A stretch of DNA of 64,000 bases from Saccharopolyspora phatthalungensis (GCF_014203395.1 NZ_JACHIW010000001.1:4633501-4697500), one strand, 5' to 3'. Counted from the stretch's first letter, positions 37,029 through 46,885 are shown. The notes: generated from the letters alone by a model not told the origin. Program-made: numbers and translations.

Positions 37029-39161
37029 ATGCCCCAAGCTGACCAGGACCCAGTAGAGCCAGGGATTCGCGCCGAACGCGACTACATGGACGCCTGCCGC
37101 GCAACGTTGGCCTGCATGCGCGAGGAGGTCAACACGATGCTGACCACGGGCGCGGGTGAGGGCGATGCCGTCGTGGACAAGTACTTCAACCACGCGTTGC
37201 GCCAGTTCCGCATTCAGGTGATCGAGGAGCTGTCCGACCTCGATGACGTGCCCCTGTTCTTCGGACGCCTGGAATACGCACCGGGAGAGGTCTACGACAG
37301 CGCTTCGGGCATAGTCCGTAAGAGTGGTTCTCACACGCGCGGGCTGGATAGTGATCGTGTCTATGTCGGACGTCGTGGTGTCCGCGACGACGACGGCGAG
37401 CCCATGGTCATCGACTGGCGTGCCCCGCTGGCGCGCGCTTTCTACGAGGCCAGCCACCAGGACCCTTTGGGAGTTCGGGTTCGCCGCCGGTACGGCTTTG
37501 ACCACAACGGTGTGTTGACCGCTTATGAAGACGAACCGCTCGACCATCAGGTCGTATCCAGCAGCGGGAACGGCCTGTTGGCCGCGGAGATCGAGCGACC
37601 CCGCAAGGGCCCGATGCGCGACATCGTGGCCACGATCCAGCCCGAACAGATGAGCCTGGTGCGCGCTCCGCTGGAACGCACATTGTGCATTCAAGGCGCC
37701 CCCGGCACAGGAAAGACCGCAGTGGGCCTCCACCGTCTGGCGTTTCTGCTCTACTCCGAGCGGGAACGGTTACGGAAGGACGGCGGGGTTGCCGTCATCG
37801 GGCCCAACCACTCCTTCCTCTCATATATTCGTAACGTCCTGCCAGCGCTCGGCGAGGTAGAGGTCTCGCAGACCACCATCGATGAGCTAACCGGCTCGGG
37901 CATTACCGTCGAGCGTGCCGACGATCCGCGGGCCGCACGGGTCAAGGGCGATGCCCGGATGGCCGAGGTCATCCGACGCCACCTATGGTCACGGATCCAA
38001 CCGCCTGGGGACACACTGGAGGTCAAGCATCAACACCGCACGTGGCGCCTGCCCCCCGACGAACTCGCCCAGAACCTCGACGCCGTGCTCAGCCGCGGAA
38101 TCGACTACGCTGCCGGTCGCGAGCTGCTGACTCAGCGTCTGGCACATCTCGTACTGCGCCAGATGGAGCAGGCAGGGAATTCAGCCGCTCCCAGCACTCT
38201 GCATCAGCTTCGTCGCCACAAGGCAATCAACCGTGCCGTCCGGCAGATGTGGCCCACGGTCTATCCCGCCCGCCTGGTCTTCGATCTCCTTACCAACCAA
38301 GCTCACCTGGCCCGCGCCGCGGACGGAATTCTCTCCCCTGACGAGCAGCACGCCATCCTGCTCACGCCTCGCCCAAGCAGCGTGAAAGCAATGACCTGGA
38401 CCAGCCTCGACTTGGCGCTCCTCGACGAGGTCACAACGCTGATCGAGCGCCCTGTGAAACTCGGCCATGTCGTAGTCGACGAAGCCCAAGACCTCAGCCC
38501 GATGCAGATCCGGGCGATCGCCCGACGCGTGGCAGGCTCCTGCACCATCCTCGGCGACCTGGCACAGGCCACCAGCCCCTCCGCCGTCCAAGACTGGACC
38601 GCAGTCCTCGACCACCTCGACAGACCGGACGGTCAGATCGAGGAACTGACTCGCGGCTACCGCGTACCAGCACAGGTCATCGACTACGCCGCCCGCCTCC
38701 TGCCACACATCGCGCCAGAACTACGCGGCCCTGCATCGTTTCGCCACTCCGCCGACGCCCTCCACATCACCCAAACCGCGCCCGAGAATACGATCGCGGC
38801 AACCATCACAACATGTGCCACTGCACTTGCCCGGGAAGGATCGGTCGGACTCATTGCCGCCGACAGCGACATTCCCGAACTCCATCGGGCCCTCTCCGAC
38901 AGCGGGTTCCAGCACACCGTTCTGGGTACCAACGGCGCAAGCCCGCAGACAGAACGACTCACCCTCACGCCTGTCACTCTCACCAAGGGACTCGAGTTCG
39001 ACACCGTCCTAGTCGTCGAACCGGCACGCATCGCCCAAGCGGAGCACCGTGGCCTCCAGCGCCTCTATGTCGCCCTCACCCGAGCCGTCAGCAACCTGCA
39101 CATCATCCATGCCAGTCGCCTGCCGGAGCCACTAGCACAGGAACCCGCGATGACTCTTTAG
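37029..39161 (+). CDS. helR: HelR-like RNA polymerase-recycling helicase-type ATPase
   Basis: 710 residues from ATG 37029; a GTG at 37011 is possible. Architecture of the HelD/HelR group: N-terminal coiled region (residues 12-70) that reaches into RNA polymerase, DDVPLFFGRLEY, YVGRRGVRDDDGEPMVIDWR, Walker A IQGAPGTGKT at 221-230, Walker B VVVDEAQDLSPMQ, and C-terminal UvrD motifs LTKGLEFDTVLVVEP and LYVALTRAVSNLHI. These proteins remove stalled or drug-bound RNA polymerase from DNA; HelR versions protect against rifamycins (established for Streptomyces homologues). The gene is regulated from a TATAAT promoter beside a divergent TetR gene, which is a different arrangement from rifamycin-element control. 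HelD rather than HelR remains possible. Confidence 0.78.
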   Translation: MPQADQDPVEPGIRAERDYMDACRATLACMREEVNTMLTTGAGEGDAVVDKYFNHALRQFRIQVIEELSDLDDVPLFFGRLEYAPGEVYDSASGIVRKSGSHTRGLDSDRVYVGRRGVRDDDGEPMVIDWRAPLARAFYEASHQDPLGVRVRRRYGFDHNGVLTAYEDEPLDHQVVSSSGNGLLAAEIERPRKGPMRDIVATIQPEQMSLVRAPLERTLCIQGAPGTGKTAVGLHRLAFLLYSERERLRKDGGVAVIGPNHSFLSYIRNVLPALGEVEVSQTTIDELTGSGITVERADDPRAARVKGDARMAEVIRRHLWSRIQPPGDTLEVKHQHRTWRLPPDELAQNLDAVLSRGIDYAAGRELLTQRLAHLVLRQMEQAGNSAAPSTLHQLRRHKAINRAVRQMWPTVYPARLVFDLLTNQAHLARAADGILSPDEQHAILLTPRPSSVKAMTWTSLDLALLDEVTTLIERPVKLGHVVVDEAQDLSPMQIRAIARRVAGSCTILGDLAQATSPSAVQDWTAVLDHLDRPDGQIEELTRGYRVPAQVIDYAARLLPHIAPELRGPASFRHSADALHITQTAPENTIAATITTCATALAREGSVGLIAADSDIPELHRALSDSGFQHTVLGTNGASPQTERLTLTPVTLTKGLEFDTVLVVEPARIAQAEHRGLQRLYVALTRAVSNLHIIHASRLPEPLAQEPAMTL

Positions 39162-39527
39162 TGTATGGCGCTGGAAGTTCGTTGGCGGTTCATCATCTGC
39201 CGCGGGCAGGTCACGCAGGCGTTGCCGGGCCGAGCACGCAGCGTCGAGCCGGTCGGCACAGCGGGCACCGAGATGCCGCAGACTGGCAAACCCCGCCTTG
39301 GCGGCGATCGGCCCGACCCAGTCCAGGAGCTCGTCGTTGGTCTCCCACGTGTCCCTGCTGGACATGTGCCCCAGCACCTGCGAATCGTGATCAGCGACCG
39401 CCTCCGCCTTGGACGAGGCCAAATCATGCGCGACCACCGCGAACTCACGATGCACGATCGACCGCAACCGAGCCAACCGCTCGTTCCGCCGACGATCAGG
39501 GGAGATGTTCACCTCGTTCGTCTGCAT
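39132..39527 (-). CDS. Hypothetical protein convergent with the HelR-like gene
   Basis: 131 residues (MQTNEVNISPDRRRNERLAR start). Charged and helical N-terminal half, VVAHDLASSKAEAVADHDSQ, and a C-terminal half with LGARCADRLDAACSARQRLR. I do not recognise it. It overlaps the end of the HelR-like gene by 30 bases tail to tail. Its pattern of codon third positions is consistent with coding, but it may be a relic bordering the IS701 debris. Confidence 0.4.
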   Translation of the reverse strand: MQTNEVNISPDRRRNERLARLRSIVHREFAVVAHDLASSKAEAVADHDSQVLGHMSSRDTWETNDELLDWVGPIAAKAGFASLRHLGARCADRLDAACSARQRLRDLPAADDEPPTNFQRHTLKSHRGFLC

Positions 39528-39540
39528 TGAGTAGCGGGCG

Positions 39541-40265
39541 AATGGTGGCTTGTGTCTGCGGGGGCTGCTGCTGGACGGGTGGCGCGATGCAGCCGATGGC
39601 CGAGCGGCTGGGGGTGGATCATCAGCGGTTGCAGCAGTTCATCACGCCCTCGACCTGAAATTATGCGGTGGTGCGGCGGCGGTTGGCGGGCGCGGGCGGT
39701 GCAGGTGGTGTCCCCGGAGGCATTGGTGCTGGATGACACCGGGCATCTCAAGGACGGCAACGCCTCGCCGGGGAGGGCCCGGCAGTACACCGGCACGGCG
39801 GGCAAGGTCACCAACTGCCAGATCGCGGTGAGCGTGCACGCGGTCACCGATACCTGCTCGGCCGCGCTGAACTGGCGGCTGTTTCTCCCGCAGAGCTGGG
39901 ACGATGAGTGCGCGATCGGCGCCGAGGCCGAACGCATCGCCGCCCGGCGGCGGCGCTGCGGCATCCCGAGGATCAGGGGTATCGCCCGAAATGGCGGCAG
40001 GCGTTGGAGATGCTCGACGAACTCGCCGGCTGGGGCAGACTCCGCCGGTGGTGGTCGGTGATGCCGGCTACGGCGACGACGCCACCTTCCGGTGCGAACT
40101 GGCCACGCGAGGACTGCCGTATGTGATGGCCGTCAAGCCGGCCACCACTGCCCATGGCGGGGATGCCGAGCCGGTCGTCGCGTCATATTCCGGCCGGAGA
40201 CGCAGGCCCGCCCCGCTACCAGGACACGCCCGCCACGCTGCGGGATTCTCGTGCTCGCCGCCGGA
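39541..40265 (+). pseudogene. IS701-family transposase, N-terminal two-thirds, decayed
   Basis: Pieces in several frames: RLGVDHQRLQQFITPST, VVSPEALVLDDTGHLKDGNA (first catalytic Asp), ARQYTGTAGKVTNCQIAVSV, HAVTDTCSAALNWRLFLPQS, LDELAGWG and VVVGDAGYGDDATFRCELAT (second Asp). The part with the catalytic Glu is missing. Frame changes near 39660, 39950 and 40060. Confidence 0.75.
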
Positions 40266-40267
40266 GG

Positions 40268-40405
40268 TTGACGGCGCTCTGTGAAATGGGTTCTGGCAAA
40301 CATTCGATGACGCGGCTGGGGCGGGTCACGTTCTGGCAAGCACTCGGCGGCGGAGCAGGTCGAAGTTCGCGCGGCCGAACATGGCACGCTTGATCAGCTT
40401 CAACC
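40268..40405 (-). repeat. ISL3 end (left copy of a ~135-bp inverted duplication)
   Basis: On the minus strand it encodes LIKRAMFGRANFDLLRRRVL ART and stop, the C-terminus of an ISL3 transposase, followed by the IS terminus. Nearly the same sequence lies at 45560-45700 in the opposite direction. The pair brackets the second Tn554-like element. Confidence 0.8.
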
Positions 40406-41674
40406 TTCTGTGGAATCTGATTTGTCAAGTTCATTCCTGTTTGCCCTGGTTCACCCCGACGATCGGGAGCAGGGTCGCGGTCGCGGGGATACCGATCTCG
40501 CGTGGCGTGCTCCCGGCCGGAGTTGGGACATCGATCAGCCGTCCCAACAGGCTGTCGAGGGCGGTCTGCCCCTCGTCGACTGCCGTGCGTTCGTCGTCGG
40601 TGAGGGGGATCTCGGCGAGCATGCGCTGGAGATTGTCCTTGGCCTCCAACAATTGTCCTTTGCTGGATGCCTTGGGGACGTAGAAGTCGCAGCGGGCGCA
40701 GGCCATCCGATGTGGACATTGCTCGAAGAACGTGTAGGAGCAGTGCCCGTGCCCGAGGTCGTAGTACTGCCAGGGCTCGCCGGCGGCGGCCTGCCCGGAG
40801 ACGACCGCGTCGCGGTCGACGAGGACCTCGATGGTGCGGACGTTGCGGGAGAAGTATCCGGCGTCGCTGTAGGCCTTGGCCAGGGTGTTGGGGCTGATCT
40901 TGGCGTAGAACTGGGTGGATTGCGGGGAGCGGTGGCCGAGCCAGGCTTGCAGCTCGAACAGGGTCATGGGCTCTTTGGCGTTGTAGAGCTGGCTGGCGAT
41001 GGTGGACCGGGCGCGGTGACTGGTGATGTTGCCGCGGACGTCTGCGGCGGGGACGCTGGCTTTGCGGCAGAGCATCGGGATGACGGTGTTGTTGATGTAG
41101 GCGGTGGAGATGCGGCGGGCGCGGAAGGCGAACAGCAGGTCCACGCGCTCGCCGGTGCGCCGGTCGGTGAATTGCGGCTGCGGTGGTCGGGTGGCCTGCC
41201 AGGCGTCGATGGCCTGGCCGAGGATCGGGTCGACGGGCTTGGTGAACGCGGTGCCGGTCTTGTGGGTGGGGACGTCGAGCAGGCAGACCGCGTCGCGGGC
41301 CAGGACCTGGTCCGAATCGCCGGTGATCGCGGCCCCGTCGTGTTGCCAGCGAATGCAGCCGACGCGCAGCCGGGCGATCTCGTCCGAGCGTTGGCCGGAG
41401 AACAGCCAGGCCAGGGTGACCGCGCGAACCAGGTCGATCGGGTAGAAGTTCCCGGCGTTGGTCACCGGGAGATCGTCTTCGCCGAGGTTAAGCCCGGCCC
41501 AGAGCAGTTTCGCCCAGATATCGTCTGCGATCACCCTGGGGTCGGGGCCGAGCAGGGCGGCGATGCTGCGCGGGGTGGCCAGGGCGCGCTGGGGGTCGAA
41601 GCGGCGGGGCAGCCACTCCCATTCCTGGCAGTCGGTGAAGAATCTCCTGATCGCTGCGAGCTGGACCTCCTTAG

Positions 41675-43350
41675 CCTCGATCCGCCGGTGTTGTTTGTTG
41701 GTGATCTTGACCTTGGGGTTTGATCGCCTTTGAGGTCGGTTTGGGTTTTCGGGCGTGTGTGAGCTGCTGGTCTGCCCAGCTTTTCCACGTGTGGTTCCGG
41801 TCGGGCCCTTGGGGGGCGGGGCGGGTGGGGTCAGGCTGTTGTTGGTGGGGCGTGGGTGGCGGTGAACAGCTGTGTCCAGGCGTGTTGCCAGGGCCAGTGT
41901 TTGGGCAGGTGCAGGGTGAGTTTCCGCGCTGAACGGGCGATGCGGGCCGGGATGTGGATCAGCTGTGCGCGCAGGGTGGCGGTGGTGGCTTTGGCGTGGA
42001 AGACCGAGGCCAACGTGCCGGTAGCACGGAGCAGGTTGTAGCTGATGGCCCACAGGATCAGCCAGGCGGCGTTGGCGTTGAACCTGCCGGAGGGCAGGTG
42101 GGCCAGGGGGCCGGATTTGCCGTCGGCGATGACCTGTTCGATCACGGCGTGGTCGCGGTGTTGTTGTTCGGCTTGCAGGGTTTCGATGGGGCTGTCGGTG
42201 AAGATCGGGTGGTAGCGCCAGACGGGAAACAACTCGCCCTGCTCACCTTCGATGGGTGGTTTGGCCAGGTCGCGGACCCGGCGCACGATCAGGCGCGCGG
42301 TGACCTGCTGGTGTTTGGGCTTGCCGGCGAACGCGGTGTAGGCGGGGATCTCGGCGACTTCGGCCTCGGAGATCAACTCCCCGGTGTCGGGATCGACGAC
42401 CGCTCGGGGATAGCGGATCTGCCGCCAGGCATCGGCGGCAATGCCGGCGATCGCGGCGGCGATCGAGGGGTTCATACCCGTCGACAGCGAGGAATACGCC
42501 CCGCGCCGGCGGCAGGCGGCGACCACATCAGCGGTGTAGAACTTCGAGTCCGCCCGCACGATCCGCATCCCACGGCACCCGGCTTGGTCGGCGGCGGCCA
42601 AGGAGTCGGCGACGAACCGGGCTGCGCCACGCGCATCGGCCGCTTTGCCCTCGCGCAGCCGCACCGCGGCGATGACCGGCCGCGCGGTCGGTGTTGAGAT
42701 CGTGGCCAGCAGCGGATGCAGCGTGCGGATACCTTGGAACCGGCCGATCTGCGCACCCTGCTTGGCCCGGCCATAGACCCGTTTGTGGGTCGGGGCGATA
42801 TCGATGAATGCCACCTGCCCGGCTCCGGGCAAAAGCGGTGCGTGCGTGGCCGGCTCACCCAGGAACTGCCGGTGCACACGATGCAGTTGCAGGCCATGTC
42901 CGTGAGTGAACGACCGCAGAAAAGTGCCCACAGTGGAGGGGGCCTTGATCTCGTCGAACACGACCGGCATCGCCGAGTGCCGAAGGCGGTCGACGTCATC
43001 GATACTGTCGGCGCCCGCGGCCATCGCCGCCACCACCGTGAGCACTTTCGCCGCCGGGTTGGCCCCGCCGCTGTTGTCGGCCCCGCTGATACGTACCGCC
43101 TCGCTGACCAGCTCACCCAGCCGGGCTCGTTCCGCCAGCCGCACCACCGGGATCAGCCCGGCATCCGCGATCAGGTTCGGATCATCAAACACCGCGCCCA
43201 GCCGTGCCGGACTATGAGAAGATCGCACTCCAGAGATGCCCTCTCACTAGGACCGATTGGTTCCTTCAGCAAGATCAATCGTCCCAGCTCAGGAGGGCAT
43301 CTCGCCTTCTTACGGCCGAACCGTTACCCAAAACCACCGGTGGATCGAGG
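41675..43350. mobile_element. IS1380-family insertion sequence with 5-bp target duplication
   Basis: 1,676 bases. Terminal repeats: CCTCGATCCGCCGGTG at 41675 and, on the minus strand from 43350, CCTCGATCCACCGGTG. CTTAG flanks both ends (41670-41674 and 43351-43355). Intact transposase inside. The duplication proves direct insertion into the recombinase gene. Confidence 0.9.
41831..43228 (-). CDS. IS1380-family transposase
   Basis: 465 residues, uninterrupted. N-terminal region LIADAGLIPVVRLAERARLG and the KAPSTVGTFLRSFTHGH box are typical. Catalytic segments: VAFIDIAPTHKRVYGRAKQG (first Asp), GMRIVRADSKFYTADVVAAC (second Asp), and QQHRDHAVIEQVIADGK (Glu). C-terminal NANAAWLILWAISYNLLRAT also fits. 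Family enzymes move the IS by cut-and-paste. Intact gene and matching target duplications make it a candidate active element. Confidence 0.92.
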   Translation of the reverse strand: MRSSHSPARLGAVFDDPNLIADAGLIPVVRLAERARLGELVSEAVRISGADNSGGANPAAKVLTVVAAMAAGADSIDDVDRLRHSAMPVVFDEIKAPSTVGTFLRSFTHGHGLQLHRVHRQFLGEPATHAPLLPGAGQVAFIDIAPTHKRVYGRAKQGAQIGRFQGIRTLHPLLATISTPTARPVIAAVRLREGKAADARGAARFVADSLAAADQAGCRGMRIVRADSKFYTADVVAACRRRGAYSSLSTGMNPSIAAAIAGIAADAWRQIRYPRAVVDPDTGELISEAEVAEIPAYTAFAGKPKHQQVTARLIVRRVRDLAKPPIEGEQGELFPVWRYHPIFTDSPIETLQAEQQHRDHAVIEQVIADGKSGPLAHLPSGRFNANAAWLILWAISYNLLRATGTLASVFHAKATTATLRAQLIHIPARIARSARKLTLHLPKHWPWQHAWTQLFTATHAPPTTA

Positions 43351-44435
43351 CTTAGTGGACGCCTCCATGGGCTTGCCGAGGCGATCGCCGAGCCCGACGG
43401 TGCGCTGCACGTAGTCGCCGACCCTCATCCGTTCCAGCGCGGCGCCCCAGGCCGCGCAGGTTTTGCGGGTCCAGTCAGATGGATCCGCGTCTTCGGGGCG
43501 CTCGGCGGCGAGCCAACGGCCGACCCTGAGCAGGTTCGAGCGGGTCTGACCGCGGACGCGTGGGGGCAGCGTCGAGGTCTCGTGCCACCGGTTCACCCAT
43601 TGCTCCCAGACCGGAGCGCCGCCGGTCGCCCGGGTCGAGTCAGCGCCGGTGCGCAGCCGGGGCGGGTCACAGATCCCCAGCGAAGCGATCGCCCGCTGCG
43701 CCGCGTAGAGGGTGTTCAACCGCGCACCCTGCAACATCCGGTCGCTGCGGAATCGGTCGAACAGCTCGGTGCTCAGGTCCTCCAGGTGCGGGCTGCGGTT
43801 GAACAGGAACAGCTGGCAGACCACCATCGGCAGGAGTGTGTCGTCCTCGCGACCGAGCTGGTAGCCCCACTGCGCCAGGACCGCGCGGACCCGCGCGATC
43901 TCTCTGTTCACGCGGTCCTGCCCGAAGATCCGCCAGCACAGCCTCAGCCGGTGGAACCCGCCCATCGCGTGGAACTCGTTGAAAGAGCCCACAAGATAGG
44001 CGTGCGCCGCAAGGTAGGGCCGGACCTCGTCACCGGCCCAGGCGGGCGCATGACGGCAGAACTCCGGCTGGTCACGGCCCAGCAGGTAGACCCACTCCTC
44101 GGTGGTCCAGCCCCAGAAGGTCCGGCCGAGCTCGGCCGAGCGTACCAACAGCACGGCGACCGCATCCGACATGGCGCGTCGCCGATGCGGGGTCGGCGGC
44201 GAGTCCAAGCCGGCGTTGACCGTGTCGATCGGGCGCAGCAGCCGCCGGATCACACGCCAGCCCGGCGCGGATGCATCGTGCCGTCGCAGCCGGCGCAGGT
44301 TGTCCACGCCCAGCTCCTTGATCGCCGTGGCCTCCTCGGGCCGGACCTCGACCGTGGTGTCGAACCGCCGCCCGGCTAACGGCGAGCGCCACCGAGACCC
44401 GGAGACCGCCTCGGCAGTCCCCGGCTGTGGCACGG

Positions 44436-45512
44436 TCACCGCGGCGTTCCCACTGCCGAGCCGCCGGTGAGCGCGGCGACACGCCAGGCATGGATGTGCT
44501 CCATGCCCTTGTTCAGCTTGTCGGCCAACTCCCGGCCGGACAGATGGATGTAGGCCAGCGTGGCGTCGGTCGAGCGATGACCGGCGAACGTCGCCATGGC
44601 ATGCAGCTCCCAGCCCATCCGCGCCAGATCTGTCAAACACAGATGCCTTGTGGTGTGGGTGGAAAACCGCGGAACACCGGCCTCCAGCGCGATCCTCCGG
44701 ACAACTTTCGACCAAGTCCACAAGCTCAACGGCTGCGCGTGATTGCGCCGGGACTCGGATAGGAACAACGGCCCCCGCGCCCGGCTGAACCCCGCCCGAT
44801 GGGCCAGATAACCCGACAGCAGAACCCCGGTGGACGCGGAATAAGGCACCACCCGCTCAAGCCGATTCTTGGTCGTCTCCGCCCGCACCCGCACTGTCCG
44901 ATGAGCCGGGTCCACATCGTCAGTGCGTAACGAGCACAACTCCTCCCGCCGCAACGCGGCGTCGTAGGCCAACGCCAGCATCACACGATTGCGAACCGGC
45001 TCTTTCGACGCCACAGCAAGCAATTCCGCCCATTCCCGCTCCGACGGGATCCACGGCAGCTTCGTCAACCTGGGCACCAAACCACGCTCGTGGCCGCCCC
45101 TGCGACGCCCGGGCGTGTAACGGCCCCGGCCCACCGGGTTGGCCTCCCGCAGCCCCTCTTCCATCAAGTAGTCGTAGAACAGCCGCACCGGCACCAATCG
45201 CTGCTGGATGGTCGCGTTGGCCAGCCCTGATCCAGAGTCGATCGACACCACGTTCACGCCCCTGCGGCTGGGACGCTCCGTCAATTCGCGTACATAGACC
45301 GCGATGTGCGCCCGACTGGCGGTGACCGGGTCGACGCCCTCCCGCTCGCACATCTGCAAATACTCAGCCAACCCGAGGGCGTAGGCGTCGATCGTCCGCC
45401 GCGCACGCCCCAGATCAGCCCACACCCGCAGCCACTCAGCCGCCCGGTCGTGCCGGCCGAGCACCGGCCACCTCCGCTCCAGCACCACGCCGTCGCTCAA
45501 GCCATCTCCCAA
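44436..45512 (-). CDS. TnpA-like tyrosine recombinase of the second Tn554-like element
   Basis: 358 residues, close to Tn554 TnpA. The start at 45512 is the first of the frame; a ribosome site is not obvious. A core-binding domain (RARRTIDAYALGLAEYLQMC) precedes the catalytic set: Arg in AALRREELCSL, a HTTRHLCLTDL box in place of HxLRH, and AGHRSTDATLAYIHLSG with the Tyr. The stop overlaps the GTG of the large recombinase (GTGA), so the two are co-translated. About 30% similar in plan to the TnpA-like protein at 24322 but clearly a different lineage by sequence. Confidence 0.88.
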   Translation of the reverse strand: MGDGLSDGVVLERRWPVLGRHDRAAEWLRVWADLGRARRTIDAYALGLAEYLQMCEREGVDPVTASRAHIAVYVRELTERPSRRGVNVVSIDSGSGLANATIQQRLVPVRLFYDYLMEEGLREANPVGRGRYTPGRRRGGHERGLVPRLTKLPWIPSEREWAELLAVASKEPVRNRVMLALAYDAALRREELCSLRTDDVDPAHRTVRVRAETTKNRLERVVPYSASTGVLLSGYLAHRAGFSRARGPLFLSESRRNHAQPLSLWTWSKVVRRIALEAGVPRFSTHTTRHLCLTDLARMGWELHAMATFAGHRSTDATLAYIHLSGRELADKLNKGMEHIHAWRVAALTGGSAVGTPR

Positions 45513-45559
45513 GTCCGTGGTCGCACCGGACGGACATGATCATCCATCCGGCCAGATTC

Positions 45560-45700
45560 CACGTAACTGTTAAGCTGATCAAGCGTGCCATGTTCGGCCG
45601 CGCGAACTTCGACCTGCTCCGCCGCCGAGTGCTTGCCAGAACGTGACCGGCCCCAGCGCGTCATCGAATGTGTGCCAGAACCCTATTCACAGAGCGCCAT
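45560..45700 (+). repeat. ISL3 end (right copy of the inverted duplication)
   Basis: Encodes LIKRAMFGRANFDLLRRRVL ART and stop on the plus strand. Almost identical to the minus strand of 40268-40405, including the sequence past the stop up to GGCGCTCTGTGAA. Differences are single bases. Confidence 0.8.
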
Positions 45701-46019
45701 CAAGGTTCGAACCTGTGGCGGGTGACCTGGCGGCAGGGAACCATGAAAGGCCAGGGAAATCCCACCGCTGCGAAGCGGATTGTCGAAGTCAACTATCGAA
45801 CGTATCTGGCGAAATTTTGAACTCAAGCCACATCTGGTCGACGGGTTCAAGCTGTCCAGTGATCCGTTGTTCGGGAGAAGGTCGTCGACGTTGTCGGCCT
45901 GCACCACGATCCGCGTCGCGGAACACGGCACGTCGCTGATCGCGACGCTGAGCCAGTGAGCACCCCGCAATACCCGTGTGTAGTGGGAGTCGAGCCTCGC
46001 CCGAGCGGCATCGGGTTCG
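45701..46019. other. Boundary region between transposon and polyketide cluster
   Basis: 319 bases. A minus-strand frame contains a coding-like stretch (GAHWLSVAISDVPCSATRIV, VQADNVDDLLP) that I cannot assign and that has no clear start. Probably the cut end of a gene on the cluster side. Confidence 0.35.
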
Positions 46020-46796
46020 ATGGCGACCATGTCCAACAGTCCAGAGGACGATGTGCGACGCGTCGCCATTGTGACCGGCGCCGGGACGGGAATCGGCCGT
46101 TCCGTCGCCCGGGAACTCGCTGCCCAGGGCCATCGTGTGCTCATCGTCGGCAGATCCGAGCAGGCTCTGGTCGACACCATGGGCAGCGACGATTCGATCT
46201 ATCCCCTCGCCACGGACATCACTCGTGAGGACGCCCCGGCGGCGATCGTCTCCACCGCGCTCGACAAGCTCGGAAGAATCGACATTCTCATCAACAACGC
46301 TGGCCTCGCCGAACCGAGCGAGCTGAGCGGTCTCACCGGCGACTCGATCGACCGTCAAGTCGCGGTCAACCTCCGCGCACCGATGCTGCTCACCAGACAA
46401 GCCACCGAGGCCCTCACGGCCGCTCGCGGCGTCGTCATCAACCTGTCGTCGGCCGGGGTACTGGGTCGGCGCGGCTGGCCGCAGTTCTCTGTGTACGGCG
46501 CGACGAAGGTGGGGCTCGATTTCCTCACCAGAACGTGGGCCGTCGAGCTCGCACCACGGGGCATTCGGGTTCTCTCGGTGGCGCCGGGCGTGGTCGATCG
46601 GGGGCCCGGCGGCCCGATGGGCGCTGACGCGGAGCAGTACGACCAGTTCCTGGCCGAGATAGCGAAGCGAACACCGTTGCAGCGTGTGGGCAAACCGGAC
46701 GACGTCGCCTGGTGGATAGCACAGCTGGTCAAACCCGAGGCGGCATTCGCGACGGGGACGATATTCGTGATCGACGGTGGTATCAGCGTCACCTGA
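46020..46796 (+). CDS. Short-chain dehydrogenase/reductase of the polyketide cluster
   Basis: 258 residues (ATG 46020; ATG 46029 also possible; ribosome site weak). Classical SDR: RRVAIVTGAGTGIGRSVARE cofactor loop, NNAG in ILINNAGLAEP, catalytic Ser in INLSSAGVLG, YxxxK in VYGATKVGLD, and a C-terminal GTIFVIDGGISVT. NADPH-type reductase of the FabG fold. As the only ketoreductase candidate in the cluster it may reduce the polyketide or a sugar/tailoring intermediate. A decayed copy lies at 59819 on the other side of the cluster. Confidence 0.88.
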   Translation: MATMSNSPEDDVRRVAIVTGAGTGIGRSVARELAAQGHRVLIVGRSEQALVDTMGSDDSIYPLATDITREDAPAAIVSTALDKLGRIDILINNAGLAEPSELSGLTGDSIDRQVAVNLRAPMLLTRQATEALTAARGVVINLSSAGVLGRRGWPQFSVYGATKVGLDFLTRTWAVELAPRGIRVLSVAPGVVDRGPGGPMGADAEQYDQFLAEIAKRTPLQRVGKPDDVAWWIAQLVKPEAAFATGTIFVIDGGISVT

Positions 46797-46885
46797 GCGC
46801 GGTTCCGCGACCGCTGATAGGGCTGGAGTCCCGGCTGCGCGAGCCCATCACGCAGACCGGGACTCTGGCGACACCATGCCCTTCG

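Larger units (their letters stand above)
40431..44439 (-). pseudogene. TnpB-like large tyrosine recombinase, split by IS1380 insertion
   Basis: The 5' part (44439-43351) starts at a GTG overlapping the tnpA-like stop and ends RLGKPMEASTK. The 3' part (41674-40431) resumes EVQLAAIRRFFTDCQEWEWL. Removing the IS and one CTTAG copy restores one frame of 776 codons: ...KPMEAST-K-EVQLAAIRR... Catalytic residues are in the 3' part: SGQRSDEIARL, TSHRARSTIASQL, LGHRSPQSTQFYAKI. A C-terminal Cys/His cluster (CSYTFFEQCPHRMACARCDF) and a helical tail follow. The gene is inactive now but otherwise undamaged, so disruption is recent. Confidence 0.85.
40406..45565. mobile_element. Second Tn554-like element, interrupted by an IS1380 element
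   Basis: Between the two inverted ISL3 ends lies a leftward pair of tyrosine recombinase genes with the Tn554 plan (TnpA-like, then large TnpB-like; GTGA overlap). Termini share GTGGAATCTG: TTCTGTGGAATCTG on the left at 40407-40420 and, on the minus strand, TTACGTGGAATCTG on the right. No third small gene is visible. Exact ends are uncertain. Confidence 0.55.

Noticed and set aside
40410..41723. 437-codon plus-strand open frame
   Set aside because: Antisense to the catalytic half of the large recombinase, which carries clear active-site motifs.
45700..45730. Possible second att copy (AAGGTTCGAACCTGTGG)
   Set aside because: Only a short resemblance to a T-loop; no match to the tRNA-Pro 3' end or its acceptor stem.
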